From Bacillus sp. CH140a_4T (GTDB taxonomy: Bacteria; Bacillota; Bacilli; Bacillales; Bacillaceae_G), in assembly GCF_008923725.1 (NCBI RefSeq), contig NZ_WBPF01000019.1, positions 141,640 through 205,639 of the forward strand: DNA of 64,000 nucleotides, written 5' to 3'. The translations under genes were made by a program, and so were the position numbers. The notes beneath the pieces were generated by a model that did not search any database, was not told where the DNA came from, and was given only the letters and a program-made list of their open reading frames with translations. Within the stretch, counting starts at the first letter, position 1, and every line of letters starts with the position of its first letter. This document shows, one piece after another, positions 10,166 to 17,349 of the stretch.

Positions 10166-10229
10166 TTACAACAATGTAATCTTCATGTCACCTTTATCGA
10201 TCGTACCAAACCTTTCCATTCATTATACT
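10166..10229 (+). promoter_or_regulatory. BceR-type promoter cassette, copy A
   Basis: The inverted repeat TTACA-ACAA-TGTAA (10166-10179) is followed after exactly 44 bp by TATACT (10224-10229), with TCGAT inside the spacer at the position seen in the other three copies. There is no good -35, which suggests activator dependence. A bcr-like repeat begins just downstream. Confidence 0.65.
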
Positions 10230-10234
10230 AAAAG

Positions 10235-10399
10235 TATAAAGTGAAACTTTACTCAGTGGAAAGCTTTACCTCCACTGAGTATTAGTTGAACCAATCGGGC
10301 ATTTATGGGCAGTTGATCTTTCATCTAACTTCTTCGCATCCACTAAATCTTTAGATGGAAGTCTTACCGCCCATTAATGCGGGGTAAAGTGAAACTTTA
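10235..10399. repeat. bcr-like Bacillus cereus group repeat, full copy
   Basis: A noncoding element of about 165 bp is bounded by two copies of TAAAGTGAAACTTTA (10237-10251 and 10385-10399). It holds nested inverted repeats: ACTCAGTGGA/TCCACTGAGT, then GGGCATTTATGGGC pairing with GCCCATTAATGC, then CATCTAA/TTAGATG. It can fold into a long structured RNA. Size and structure recall the bcr repeats of this group; the exact subtype is from memory and unverified. Confidence 0.65.
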
Positions 10400-10465
10400 A
10401 TTAGTAAGGCATCAATTATGAAATGAACGTATAGCATTCAATTGATATACAAAGGAGAATGTGAC

Positions 10466-10555
10466 ATGAAACAAAACAAACGAGCTATGCTTTTAATATT
10501 TACTACAGCAATTGTAACTTCTGGGTTAGCAATTTTACCTTGGTTTATAATATAG
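10466..10555 (+). CDS. 29-residue membrane peptide
   Basis: This tiny gene has a strong AAAGGAGA ribosome site 8 bases before the ATG and ends just before a hairpin terminator. The peptide starts MKQNKRAM and continues as a single hydrophobic helix ending LPWFII. No homologue is recognised. Promoter copy A lies about 240 bp upstream with the bcr-like repeat in between, so the repeat would form most of the 5' leader if that promoter is used. It could act as a small membrane regulator, but nothing in the sequence shows the target. Confidence 0.6.
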   Translation: MKQNKRAMLLIFTTAIVTSGLAILPWFII

Positions 10556-10574
10556 AACTATTCCCCTAATAATG

Positions 10575-10614
10575 AAAAAAGCTTATTGCTTCTTAAGAAG
10601 CAATAAGCTTTTTT
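10575..10614. terminator. bidirectional terminator between two tiny genes
   Basis: The stem AGCTTATTGCTTCTT/AAGAAGCAATAAGCT has A- and T-runs at its two ends. It can serve the plus-strand peptide gene ending at 10555 and the minus-strand one ending at 10618. Confidence 0.9.
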
Positions 10615-10617
10615 ATA

Positions 10618-10740
10618 TTATAAAATCCCCAAAATTTTATTTACACAACTTATAATAATAACCATAGATACGGCAATGCACATGACAACCGTATTACGAT
10701 CTTGCTTTTCTTTTTTTGAAATTTCTTCTTTTGGATTCAT
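10618..10740 (-). CDS. 40-residue single-pass membrane protein
   Basis: The ATG at 10740 follows AAAAGGAGAT. The peptide has a charged N-terminal half (MNPKEEISKKEKQDRN) and one hydrophobic helix (about residues 17-33). It ends against a shared terminator. The charge pattern suggests a cytosolic N-terminus and one membrane span. No family is recognised. It has a long, structured leader with a stem ending in a T-run just before the ribosome site. Confidence 0.6.
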   Translation of the reverse strand: MNPKEEISKKEKQDRNTVVMCIAVSMVIIISCVNKILGIL

Positions 10741-10757
10741 GTGTATGATCTCCTTTT

Positions 10758-10828
10758 AAAAAAAGTGTGAGATAGGAAATTTTTCTTATCCGATGCGAGG
10801 TGAATACGAAAACCCTCTCTATCTCACA
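10758..10828 (-). promoter_or_regulatory. terminator-like leader hairpin before the 40-residue gene
   Basis: TGTGAGATAG (10766-10775) and CTATCTCACA (10819-10828) can pair across a 43-base structured loop. On the minus strand the stem is followed by CTTTTTTT and then AAAAGGAG. This is the layout of a leader attenuator or of a terminator for an upstream transcript. No known riboswitch class was recognised. Confidence 0.35.
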
Positions 10829-10878
10829 TACACAATAGAATGGAATTGTCATTTTATAAATAAAATGACATGACGTTA

Positions 10879-10906
10879 TGTCGCAACATAGGGTATTTTG
10901 TGTCGC
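10879..10906. promoter_or_regulatory. 22-bp spaced TGTCGC direct repeat
   Basis: TGTCGC occurs at 10879 and again at 10901, two helical turns apart, in the gap between the 40-residue gene and the response regulator gene. Direct repeats with this phase are typical of OmpR-type regulators. The 332-bp gap holds no other gene. Confidence 0.3.
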
Positions 10907-11072
10907 TACGTTTTCTATTATAAAAAATAGTTGTGCAAAACTAGTGCATTTTTTATGTCAATTACTCTGAGCGTAAAAAATAACTCTTCCACTCAATCAC
11001 ATAAAAAGAGTTTTTTATTATTTTCATGTAAACTATACAAAGTAGAATGAACAGTTTGGGGTGCACAAGATT

Positions 11073-11744
11073 ATGGTAAAAATTTTATTAGTAGACGATG
11101 AAGAACGCATGTTACGATTATTAGATCTGTTCTTAAGTCCTCGTGGCTATTTTTGTATGAAAGCTACCTCTGGCCTTGAAGCACTAAAGTTAATAGAACA
11201 AAAAGACTTCGATATTATTTTGTTAGATGTTATGATGCCGAATATGGATGGATGGGATACTTGCTATCAAATCCGTCAAATTTCCAAAGTTCCTATCATT
11301 ATGCTAACAGCTCGTAATCAAAACTACGATATGGTGAAAGGCCTCACTATGGGTGCGGATGACTATATTACAAAACCCTTTGATGAGCATGTATTAGTTG
11401 CACGAATTGAGGCTATATTACGCCGTACAAAAAAAGATGGATTTGTTAGCTTCAATGGTATCGAGTGGGATAAAACGAAACATACTGTCACAGTATATGA
11501 TGAAAAAATCTCACTAACTCCTATCGAATTTTCGTTACTTGGACTATTTTTACTAAATACAAACCGTGCTTATAGCCGAGATGATTTGATTGAAAAAATT
11601 TGGGGTTATGAAACAGACATTGAATATAGAACAATCGATTCACATATTCGCAATATCCGTGATAAATTACGCAAAAAAGGATTTCCAGTTGAAAATTACT
11701 TAGAAACAGTTTATAAAGTCGGATATAAATGGAAAAGTGAATAA
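11073..11744 (+). CDS. OmpR-family response regulator
   Basis: The receiver domain (about residues 1-115) has the acidic pair in VDDEE, the phospho-acceptor aspartate in ILLDVMMPN and the lysine in ITKPF. A winged-helix DNA-binding domain (about 130-220) follows, with the pattern TPIEFSLLGLFLLN and RTIDSHIRNIRDKL. The ATG at 11073 is preferred, with TTTGGGGTG upstream; an in-frame GTG lies at 11061 inside that site. The cognate kinase starts 65 bp downstream after a hairpin. The signal and target genes cannot be read from the sequence. Confidence 0.9.
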   Translation: MVKILLVDDEERMLRLLDLFLSPRGYFCMKATSGLEALKLIEQKDFDIILLDVMMPNMDGWDTCYQIRQISKVPIIMLTARNQNYDMVKGLTMGADDYITKPFDEHVLVARIEAILRRTKKDGFVSFNGIEWDKTKHTVTVYDEKISLTPIEFSLLGLFLLNTNRAYSRDDLIEKIWGYETDIEYRTIDSHIRNIRDKLRKKGFPVENYLETVYKVGYKWKSE

Positions 11745-11751
11745 TTACTTC

Positions 11752-11780
11752 GGTCAGTGGACAATAGTATACCACTGACC
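11752..11780 (+). promoter_or_regulatory. intercistronic hairpin between regulator and kinase
   Basis: The perfect arms GGTCAGTGG and CCACTGACC enclose an 11-base loop. Only CTTTATA follows, so it is probably a leaky terminator or processing site that sets the regulator-to-kinase ratio. Confidence 0.5.
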
Positions 11781-11809
11781 CTTTATATGAAATAAGGTAT
11801 GGTGAGAAA

Positions 11810-13273
11810 ATGAGTAAACTTTCACTTAAAATTGGGACATACTTTTTAATATTAGCTTTATGTATTGAAACAATTGCTTTTGTATCTTTTTACAAAAGCA
11901 TTTCAACAATGCGGATTGAGGAAGAAACACTTGCTCTTTTAGAAAAAGGTAATCGCTATAGTAAAAAAATTACAAGCCGCACAAAGTGGAATGCAATTGC
12001 TAAAGAAAAGCAACACCCCGAACGCGCTGAATACAATAAAAACCCTAACCGTCCTATGTATCCAGATTTCGATATCGCGGATGCAGCTGCACACTTAGTA
12101 GAATCAGAATTAATTGCTAACTCTGATATAGCTATCATACTAACAGACAATAATGGCAAAATTATTTCCACTTCAGAACCCGTAACAAAGGCAATGCAGA
12201 AACAACTTACTTGTAAAACAGAACCTATCCCAAAAGGCGGATTAATCGTCGAAAAGAACTGGAAAAAATCAAAATTCATCACAACGGTAAGCCCACTTAA
12301 CACAGAAGAGTTTCAAGGAAAGTTATATATGTTATTAAAAACATCTTTCTTAGAAAATATGTTACTTAAACTCATGAATCAATTTCTTATCATTAGTGTT
12401 GTGACAATTATTTTAACGACTATTTCTGTCTTTGTTTTTTCTCGTGTTATTACAGAACCACTTATAAAAATGAAGAGGGCAACAGAAAAAATGTCAAAAT
12501 TAAATACACCAATTCAATTAGGTATTAAACGGAATGATGAGCTTGGCAGCTTAGCAAAAACGATCGAAGATTTATCCAGTGAACTGACTTATATGAAAAA
12601 AGAAAGAAATGAATTTCTCGCTAGTGTTGCCCATGAACTATTAACTCCATTGACCTATATGAAAGGTTATGCGAAGGTAGCAAAGAGGGATTCTTTAACG
12701 AAAGAAGAGCGTGAAGAATACTTACAGATCATTGAGGATGAAACAGATAGTGTAACTGATCTCGTCCAAGATTTATTTATGCTGGTGCAATTAGAACAAC
12801 ATCAGTTTGTTATAAAAAAACAAAAAGTGATCCTTCAACCATTTTTAGAACGAATGGTTGAAAAAACAAAAACAACATTAACTAACAAACAAATGCAACT
12901 CCATGTATATTGCAAAGATGATTTAGAAGTTTACATAGACGAAAGACGTATGGAACAAGTTATGTTAAATTTATTACACAATGCTTATCAACATTCACCA
13001 GAAAACACATCTATTACGATACGTGTACTCACGGAAACAGATTCTTTTACAATAAGTGTAGACGATGAAGGAGAAGGTATTCCTGAAGAGGATATCCCGC
13101 ATATTTTTGATCGTTTTTATCGCGTTGATAAATCCAGAACGAGAGCTACTGGAGGAAAAGGTATCGGGCTAGCTGTTGCAAAAGAAATTGTAGAATTGCA
13201 TAACGGTTCCATTCTAGTAACAAGCCAATTAGGAGTAGGGACAAACTTTAGAATCAAGCTACCATTTGAATAA
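11810..13273 (+). CDS. sensor histidine kinase
   Basis: The 487-residue protein has TM1 (about 8-29), an extracellular sensor region of roughly 150 residues, TM2 (about 187-210), a HAMP linker, a DHp domain with the phosphorylated histidine in SVAHELLTPLTYM, and an ATPase domain with N-box LLHNAYQHS and G-boxes DDEGEGIPEED and GGKGIGLAVAK. The H-box reads HELLTP where most kinases have HELRTP. It pairs with the response regulator just upstream. The extracellular domain is not recognised. Confidence 0.92.
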   Translation: MSKLSLKIGTYFLILALCIETIAFVSFYKSISTMRIEEETLALLEKGNRYSKKITSRTKWNAIAKEKQHPERAEYNKNPNRPMYPDFDIADAAAHLVESELIANSDIAIILTDNNGKIISTSEPVTKAMQKQLTCKTEPIPKGGLIVEKNWKKSKFITTVSPLNTEEFQGKLYMLLKTSFLENMLLKLMNQFLIISVVTIILTTISVFVFSRVITEPLIKMKRATEKMSKLNTPIQLGIKRNDELGSLAKTIEDLSSELTYMKKERNEFLASVAHELLTPLTYMKGYAKVAKRDSLTKEEREEYLQIIEDETDSVTDLVQDLFMLVQLEQHQFVIKKQKVILQPFLERMVEKTKTTLTNKQMQLHVYCKDDLEVYIDERRMEQVMLNLLHNAYQHSPENTSITIRVLTETDSFTISVDDEGEGIPEEDIPHIFDRFYRVDKSRTRATGGKGIGLAVAKEIVELHNGSILVTSQLGVGTNFRIKLPFE

Positions 13274-13285
13274 GATGCGTGTGAA

Positions 13286-13322
13286 AACACCAGTAGTAGT
13301 AAACACTACTGGTGTTATTTTG
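13286..13322 (+). terminator. terminator of the two-component operon
   Basis: The stem AACACCAGTAGT/ACTACTGGTGTT is followed by ATTTTGTT. Confidence 0.8.
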
Positions 13323-13418
13323 TTCATAAAATCAGCTCATATAAGCTAACCTTTTGAAATTATTCTTATTTCAATATAAAATAAAGTTACATTTGCAAAG
13401 ATTTGGAGGGTGATATAA

Positions 13419-13931
13419 TTGGATATCCATGTATTAACAAAAGACGAAGCAGAAATTTACTTAGAACTTCGTGTAGAAGGATTAAAGCAAAACCCTGAAG
13501 CTTTCAGCTCTTCTTATGAAGATATTATTAATAAAGAGTGTGCGATTGAATATAAAGCACAAAAATTAGCACAAGATGAAAACTATACGCTAGGTGCATT
13601 TAAAGATGGACAATTAATCGGAGTTGCAACGCTGGAAACGAAACCATATGTAAAACAAGAGCATAAAGCTAAAATCGGTTCTGTATATGTGTCTCCAAAA
13701 GCACGCGGACTTGGAGCAGGAAAAGCACTTATTAAAGAATGTCTTGAACTTGCTAAATCTTTAGAAGTAGAACAAGTTATGCTTGATGTTGTTGTTGGCA
13801 ACGATGGTGCGAAGAAACTTTATGAATCATTAGGATTTAAAACATTCGGTGTGCAAGAACGTTCATTAAAATATAACGGACAATATTGGGACGAAGAGCA
13901 TATGGTCTTATTCTTAGATGAAAATAAATAA
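13419..13931 (+). CDS. GNAT family N-acetyltransferase, copy 2
   Basis: Translation starts at TTG 13419 behind TTGGAGGG; no ATG fits. The 170-residue protein is a close paralogue of the gene at 9608, with the same acetyl-CoA-binding stretch (VSPKARGLGAGKALI) and C-terminal NGQYWDEEHMVLFL. Differences cluster in residues 38-55 and in one helix (about 103-112), which could reflect different substrates. It has its own terminator. The acceptor molecule is unknown. Confidence 0.88.
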   Translation: MDIHVLTKDEAEIYLELRVEGLKQNPEAFSSSYEDIINKECAIEYKAQKLAQDENYTLGAFKDGQLIGVATLETKPYVKQEHKAKIGSVYVSPKARGLGAGKALIKECLELAKSLEVEQVMLDVVVGNDGAKKLYESLGFKTFGVQERSLKYNGQYWDEEHMVLFLDENK

Positions 13932-13932
13932 T

Positions 13933-13966
13933 AAAAAACATCCTCATGCTTGGAGGATGTTTTTTT
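13933..13966. terminator. bidirectional terminator between GNAT copy 2 and the MocR gene
   Basis: The stem ACATCC/GGATGT is flanked by AAAAA and TTTTTT. The two genes converge here. Confidence 0.88.
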
Positions 13967-15365
13967 ACTTTCTTGTATACCATGCCTTATGTAATAATTG
14001 AATCGCTTTCGCAATTTCTTCTTCTGATAAAATCGCAAACCCAAGTAAAACTACATTTTCAGGCGCAGTACCGTCTTTATAGTACGTAGAAACAGGATAT
14101 ATTTTAATACAATATTTCGCAGCTTCTTGAATTAGTTCTTCTTCTCGCATTCCATTATGCACTTGTAATAAAATGTGTAATCCAGAATCTTCTCCTATCA
14201 CTTCAACACGATTAGAGAAATACTTCTCTATTTCAAAAACAAGTCGATCCCTCTTTTTTCGGTAAACAACACGCATTTTATGAATATGTTTTTCCCAATA
14301 GCCTTCATTGAAAAACCTTCTTATCACTTCTTGGTCCATTCTTGAAACACTTTGCGTATAAAATAAATATTCCTTTTGATACTTTTCAATTACATTCTTC
14401 GGTAATACGATATAACTCATCCGTAATGAGGGTAACAACGCTTTTGATAGCGTCCCCATATAAATAACTTTCCCATCTGTATCTAACCCTTGTAGTGCCG
14501 GAATTGGCTTTCCTGAATAACGAAATTCACTATCGTAATCATCTTCAATAATATACCTGCCTTCTTCTTTCTTCGCCCATTGTAAAAGCTGCGTCCTTCT
14601 CGTAATAGGCATAATCATTCCATATGGGAATTGATGAGAAGGTGTAACAAATACAACATTTGCATCGCTATTTTCTAAATCTGCCATACAAATTCCGTCC
14701 CTATCTAAAGACAACATTTGAACCTTCTTTTCTTTCTGTTCAAAAACGACCATTTTCCTATGATAACCTGGGTTTTCAACCGCATAGTTACTTTCCTTCA
14801 ACAACTGAAAAAGTAACTTCACTAATATTTGTGTTCCTGCCCCTAATACAATTTGACTAGCTGAACAACGCACACCTCTAGATTCATACAAATAGCTCGC
14901 AATTTCCTCCCTTAAGCTCAATTCCCCTTGAGGGTGTCCAAGAAAAAGCAACTCATTATTATGCGGCTGCCATACATCATTTATAAGCTTACGGTACATA
15001 GTGAACGGAAAAGTATTCGTATCAACTCCTGTTTGGGTGAAATCAAATTTATAGTTCTCCTCCCGAAACGGTACTTCTTCTACTTTCGCTTCGCTTCCTT
15101 CTACATAAATCATTTGTTCAATTTTACATACAAAATAACCTTTTCTCGATGCCGATTCAATATAACCTTCTGCAAGTAATTGCTCGTAAGCTGCTTCTAC
15201 TGTATTCTTACTCACTTGTAAATAGCTCGCCAGCTTTCTTTTAGCAGGTAATTTTGTAAAAGCCGGAATCGTTCCATCTTTAATCTCTTTTTTTATATAC
15301 TCATACAATTGCACATACAATGCTATTTTACTTTTCGTATTTAAATTAGGCGTTAATTCTAACAT
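13965..15365 (-). CDS. MocR/GabR-type transcriptional regulator (GntR HTH fused to aminotransferase-like domain)
   Basis: The first 75 residues form a GntR winged helix (IALYVQLYEYIKKEI, LPAKRKLASYLQVSKNTVEAAYEQLLAEGYI). The remainder (about 110-460) is a fold-type I aminotransferase-like domain with the PLP lysine in YMGTLSKALLPS and DDYDSEFRY before it. MocR proteins sense PLP or amine ligands and usually control a neighbouring divergent gene. Here that is the EamA exporter 115 bp away, as in several MocR-transporter pairs. The closest functional subtype (PdxR, GabR or other) cannot be settled. Confidence 0.9.
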   Translation of the reverse strand: MLELTPNLNTKSKIALYVQLYEYIKKEIKDGTIPAFTKLPAKRKLASYLQVSKNTVEAAYEQLLAEGYIESASRKGYFVCKIEQMIYVEGSEAKVEEVPFREENYKFDFTQTGVDTNTFPFTMYRKLINDVWQPHNNELLFLGHPQGELSLREEIASYLYESRGVRCSASQIVLGAGTQILVKLLFQLLKESNYAVENPGYHRKMVVFEQKEKKVQMLSLDRDGICMADLENSDANVVFVTPSHQFPYGMIMPITRRTQLLQWAKKEEGRYIIEDDYDSEFRYSGKPIPALQGLDTDGKVIYMGTLSKALLPSLRMSYIVLPKNVIEKYQKEYLFYTQSVSRMDQEVIRRFFNEGYWEKHIHKMRVVYRKKRDRLVFEIEKYFSNRVEVIGEDSGLHILLQVHNGMREEELIQEAAKYCIKIYPVSTYYKDGTAPENVVLLGFAILSEEEIAKAIQLLHKAWYTRK

Positions 15366-15479
15366 AATATCTGACCCCTTAATAAAACTAAAATCTGATA
15401 CTTTTTACAGTACCAGAAGTTATATATAATTCCTTGTATCATGTCACACATAAAAAATCAAATACTCGAGAGGGGATGC

Positions 15480-16412
15480 ATGATCATGAACAACAATAGA
15501 CGGATTGGACTCATTATGATTATTACAGGAGCTACCTTATGGGGATTATCTGGCCCGATGATTCAGTGGCTATTTCAACATACTAACGTATCATCAATTG
15601 ATTTTTTAACAATTCGCTTGTTGCTTGCGGGAATATTTATTTTATCTTTCTTACTTATAAAGAAACAAAACATATTTCAAATTTGGAAACATCCGAGATA
15701 TGCTATACAACTTATTATTTTCTCTATTCTCGGTATGCTCGGTGCACAATATGCCTTTATCGAAACAGTTCATATTAGTAATGCGGTCACAGCGACATTA
15801 TTTCAATTTCTAGGTCCTGTTCTTATTACCATTTATGTCGCATTTGGACAAAGAAAATTCCCTGCTTCTATGCAACTACTCGCAATTATAACTGCCCTAA
15901 CGGGAACGTACTTTATTATTACAAACGGTTCAATTGAAAATATTGTTTTATCGAAAGAAGCCATTATTTTCGGTCTATTAACAGCAATTGGATTTGCATT
16001 TTATACCCTTCATCCAGCTTCTCTTATTAAAGAATGCGGAACAACTGTAGTAATTGGCTGGGGGATGTTAATTGGCGGCATTGCCCTCCTTATTTGTAAT
16101 CGCTCGTTTGAATGGGATCAGCTTTCACAAACTTTTACACCAAAAACTTTTTCTATGCTTATTCTTATCATCATAAGTGGCACTCTTTCTTTCCTCCTTT
16201 ATATCGGTAGTCTGAAATATTTAGCAGCAACAGAAACGAGCATTTTATCTAGCATTGAACCACTTGTAGCTGCCATCATTTCAATCGCTTGGCTGAATGA
16301 ATCCTTTGGAGCATATCAATTATTAGGCGGCGTATGTATCGTTCTTTCTGTTATTTTCTTAACGATGCCGCAAAAAGAGAATGAACCTACCTTTACAACT
16401 GAACAAATATAA
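15480..16412 (+). CDS. EamA/DMT family transporter
   Basis: The protein of about 310 residues has ten hydrophobic helices in two EamA repeats (about 5-140 and 155-295), the second ending with the typical ETSILSSIEPLVAAIISIAWLNE block. The family exports or imports small metabolites such as amino acids. The start is ATG 15480 or 15486, both close to GAGAGGGG; a more upstream ATG at 15441 lacks a site. It is divergent from the MocR regulator, which probably controls it, hinting at an amine or vitamin B6-related substrate. Confidence 0.88.
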   Translation: MIMNNNRRIGLIMIITGATLWGLSGPMIQWLFQHTNVSSIDFLTIRLLLAGIFILSFLLIKKQNIFQIWKHPRYAIQLIIFSILGMLGAQYAFIETVHISNAVTATLFQFLGPVLITIYVAFGQRKFPASMQLLAIITALTGTYFIITNGSIENIVLSKEAIIFGLLTAIGFAFYTLHPASLIKECGTTVVIGWGMLIGGIALLICNRSFEWDQLSQTFTPKTFSMLILIIISGTLSFLLYIGSLKYLAATETSILSSIEPLVAAIISIAWLNESFGAYQLLGGVCIVLSVIFLTMPQKENEPTFTTEQI

Positions 16413-16417
16413 AAAAT

Positions 16418-16462
16418 GTCAAAAGAGGTCGTACAAAACTTACGACCTCTTTTGACGTTTTA
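16418..16462 (+). terminator. terminator of the EamA gene
   Basis: A perfect 16-bp stem beginning GTCAAAAGAGGTCGTA is followed by GTTTTAAA. Confidence 0.85.
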
Positions 16463-16527
16463 AAGGAATTGTCCCGCTTTCTAGCAAATACAATTACACT
16501 AACAATAAAAATTAGGAGTGTGACACC

Positions 16528-17052
16528 ATGAAAAAAATTGGAACTATGCTACTTTTCTCCTTTCTCATCGCTGGATGCACACAAGCGCAGCCTGATTCAG
16601 AAGCACCTAAAAAAGAAGCTATCGCCACGTCATCCACCCAAGTTAATGCACCTTCCTTCTTTCATCTTAGCGTTTTAAAAGATGTAAATTGGGAAGAAAC
16701 ACCCTCCTTCATACAAGAAAAAACACCTTTAAAAGGTATCGAAGAAAAAATCGCAATGGCTGATAGCCCCATTATCGCAAACGAAAAAAATGAAATAATG
16801 TGGTACTTTTTAGATCCTGAAATGCCAACTGGAAAACTATCTATTATTGCACTAAAGCAAGGATCAGTAACTCCAACACCCGTACTCTTTCAACAAGAAA
16901 CTTCCAAACCAACTTGGACTACTTCAAATACAATTGATTCCACTACAAACGAACTCCCTCTCACTATGTCACTACCTTCATCTGGATTATGGGTATTAAA
17001 CATATATGTAAATGAAAAATATTATGATCAGTTTGTAATTACTGCTGAGTAA
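16528..17052 (+). CDS. putative lipoprotein of unknown function
   Basis: The signal peptide MKKIGTMLLFSFLIAGC ends in a clear lipobox, so the mature protein of about 158 residues should be anchored outside the membrane. A low-complexity linker (about 20-45) is followed by a compact domain with IMWYFLDPEMPTGKLSIIALKQ and a C-terminal beta-rich GLWVLNIYVNEKYYDQFV. This looks like an immunoglobulin-like fold, possibly the DUF4871 group, but that is from memory. The start follows TTAGGAGTGTG. It is a single gene just upstream of promoter cassette copy B. Confidence 0.75.
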   Translation: MKKIGTMLLFSFLIAGCTQAQPDSEAPKKEAIATSSTQVNAPSFFHLSVLKDVNWEETPSFIQEKTPLKGIEEKIAMADSPIIANEKNEIMWYFLDPEMPTGKLSIIALKQGSVTPTPVLFQQETSKPTWTTSNTIDSTTNELPLTMSLPSSGLWVLNIYVNEKYYDQFVITAE

Positions 17053-17075
17053 AGTGACAAAACTAAAACACTTTC

Positions 17076-17139
17076 TTACAACAATGTAATTTCTACGTCA
17101 TATACTTCGATAGTGTAAGTATCTCTCTTCTCTTATACT
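17076..17139 (+). promoter_or_regulatory. BceR-type promoter cassette, copy B
   Basis: TTACA-ACAA-TGTAA (17076-17089), then exactly 44 bp, then TATACT (17134-17139) and TTAAAGTAAGAAATG. The spacer carries TTCGATAGT as in copy C. It lies 34 bp before the start codon of the first 27-residue peptide gene. Confidence 0.72.
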
Positions 17140-17172
17140 TAAAGTAAGAAATGACACAAGGAGAGATGAGAG

Positions 17173-17256
17173 ATGAAAAAAATGATAGAAGTGATCGTAG
17201 CAGTAACTGAGGTTTTAGTAAATGGTAAACAAGTTGCAATGGAATTAAATAAATAG
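17173..17256 (+). CDS. 27-residue peptide, paralogue 1
   Basis: The ATG follows AAGGAGAGATGAGAG. The peptide begins MKKMIEVIVAVTEV and ends NGKQVAMELNK. It matches the peptide at 29466 in 22 of 27 positions, and all five differences are conservative, which argues for selection on the protein. The first 16 residues form an amphipathic or weakly hydrophobic helix; there is no signal peptide cleavage site and no cysteine. Promoter, ribosome site, a 3' untranslated block and a terminator are all shared with the paralogue. No function is known to me; the promoter type suggests a response to envelope-active antimicrobials. Confidence 0.72.
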   Translation: MKKMIEVIVAVTEVLVNGKQVAMELNK

Positions 17257-17312
17257 TAAAGAAACACAAATAAATAATTTTACACTTCTTCATTATTTTG
17301 ATTTCTTATCTC

Positions 17313-17344
17313 AAAAAAGCAGTGCCTTTTTAGGCACTGCTTTT
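17313..17344. terminator. bidirectional terminator, peptide gene / malic enzyme
   Basis: AAAGCAGTGCCT pairs with AGGCACTGCTTT, with A- and T-runs on either side. The plus-strand peptide gene and minus-strand malic enzyme gene converge here. Confidence 0.9.
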
Positions 17345-17349
17345 CGCTA

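Noticed and set aside
10235-10399. CRISPR or transposon end
   Set aside because: The direct repeats occur only twice, there are no spacers or transposase, and the nested stems fit a bcr-type repeat.
17093-17293. 66-residue minus-strand frame, similar to a 99-residue one at 29383-29682
   Set aside because: Both are antisense to the duplicated 27-residue peptide units; their similarity follows from the plus-strand duplication.
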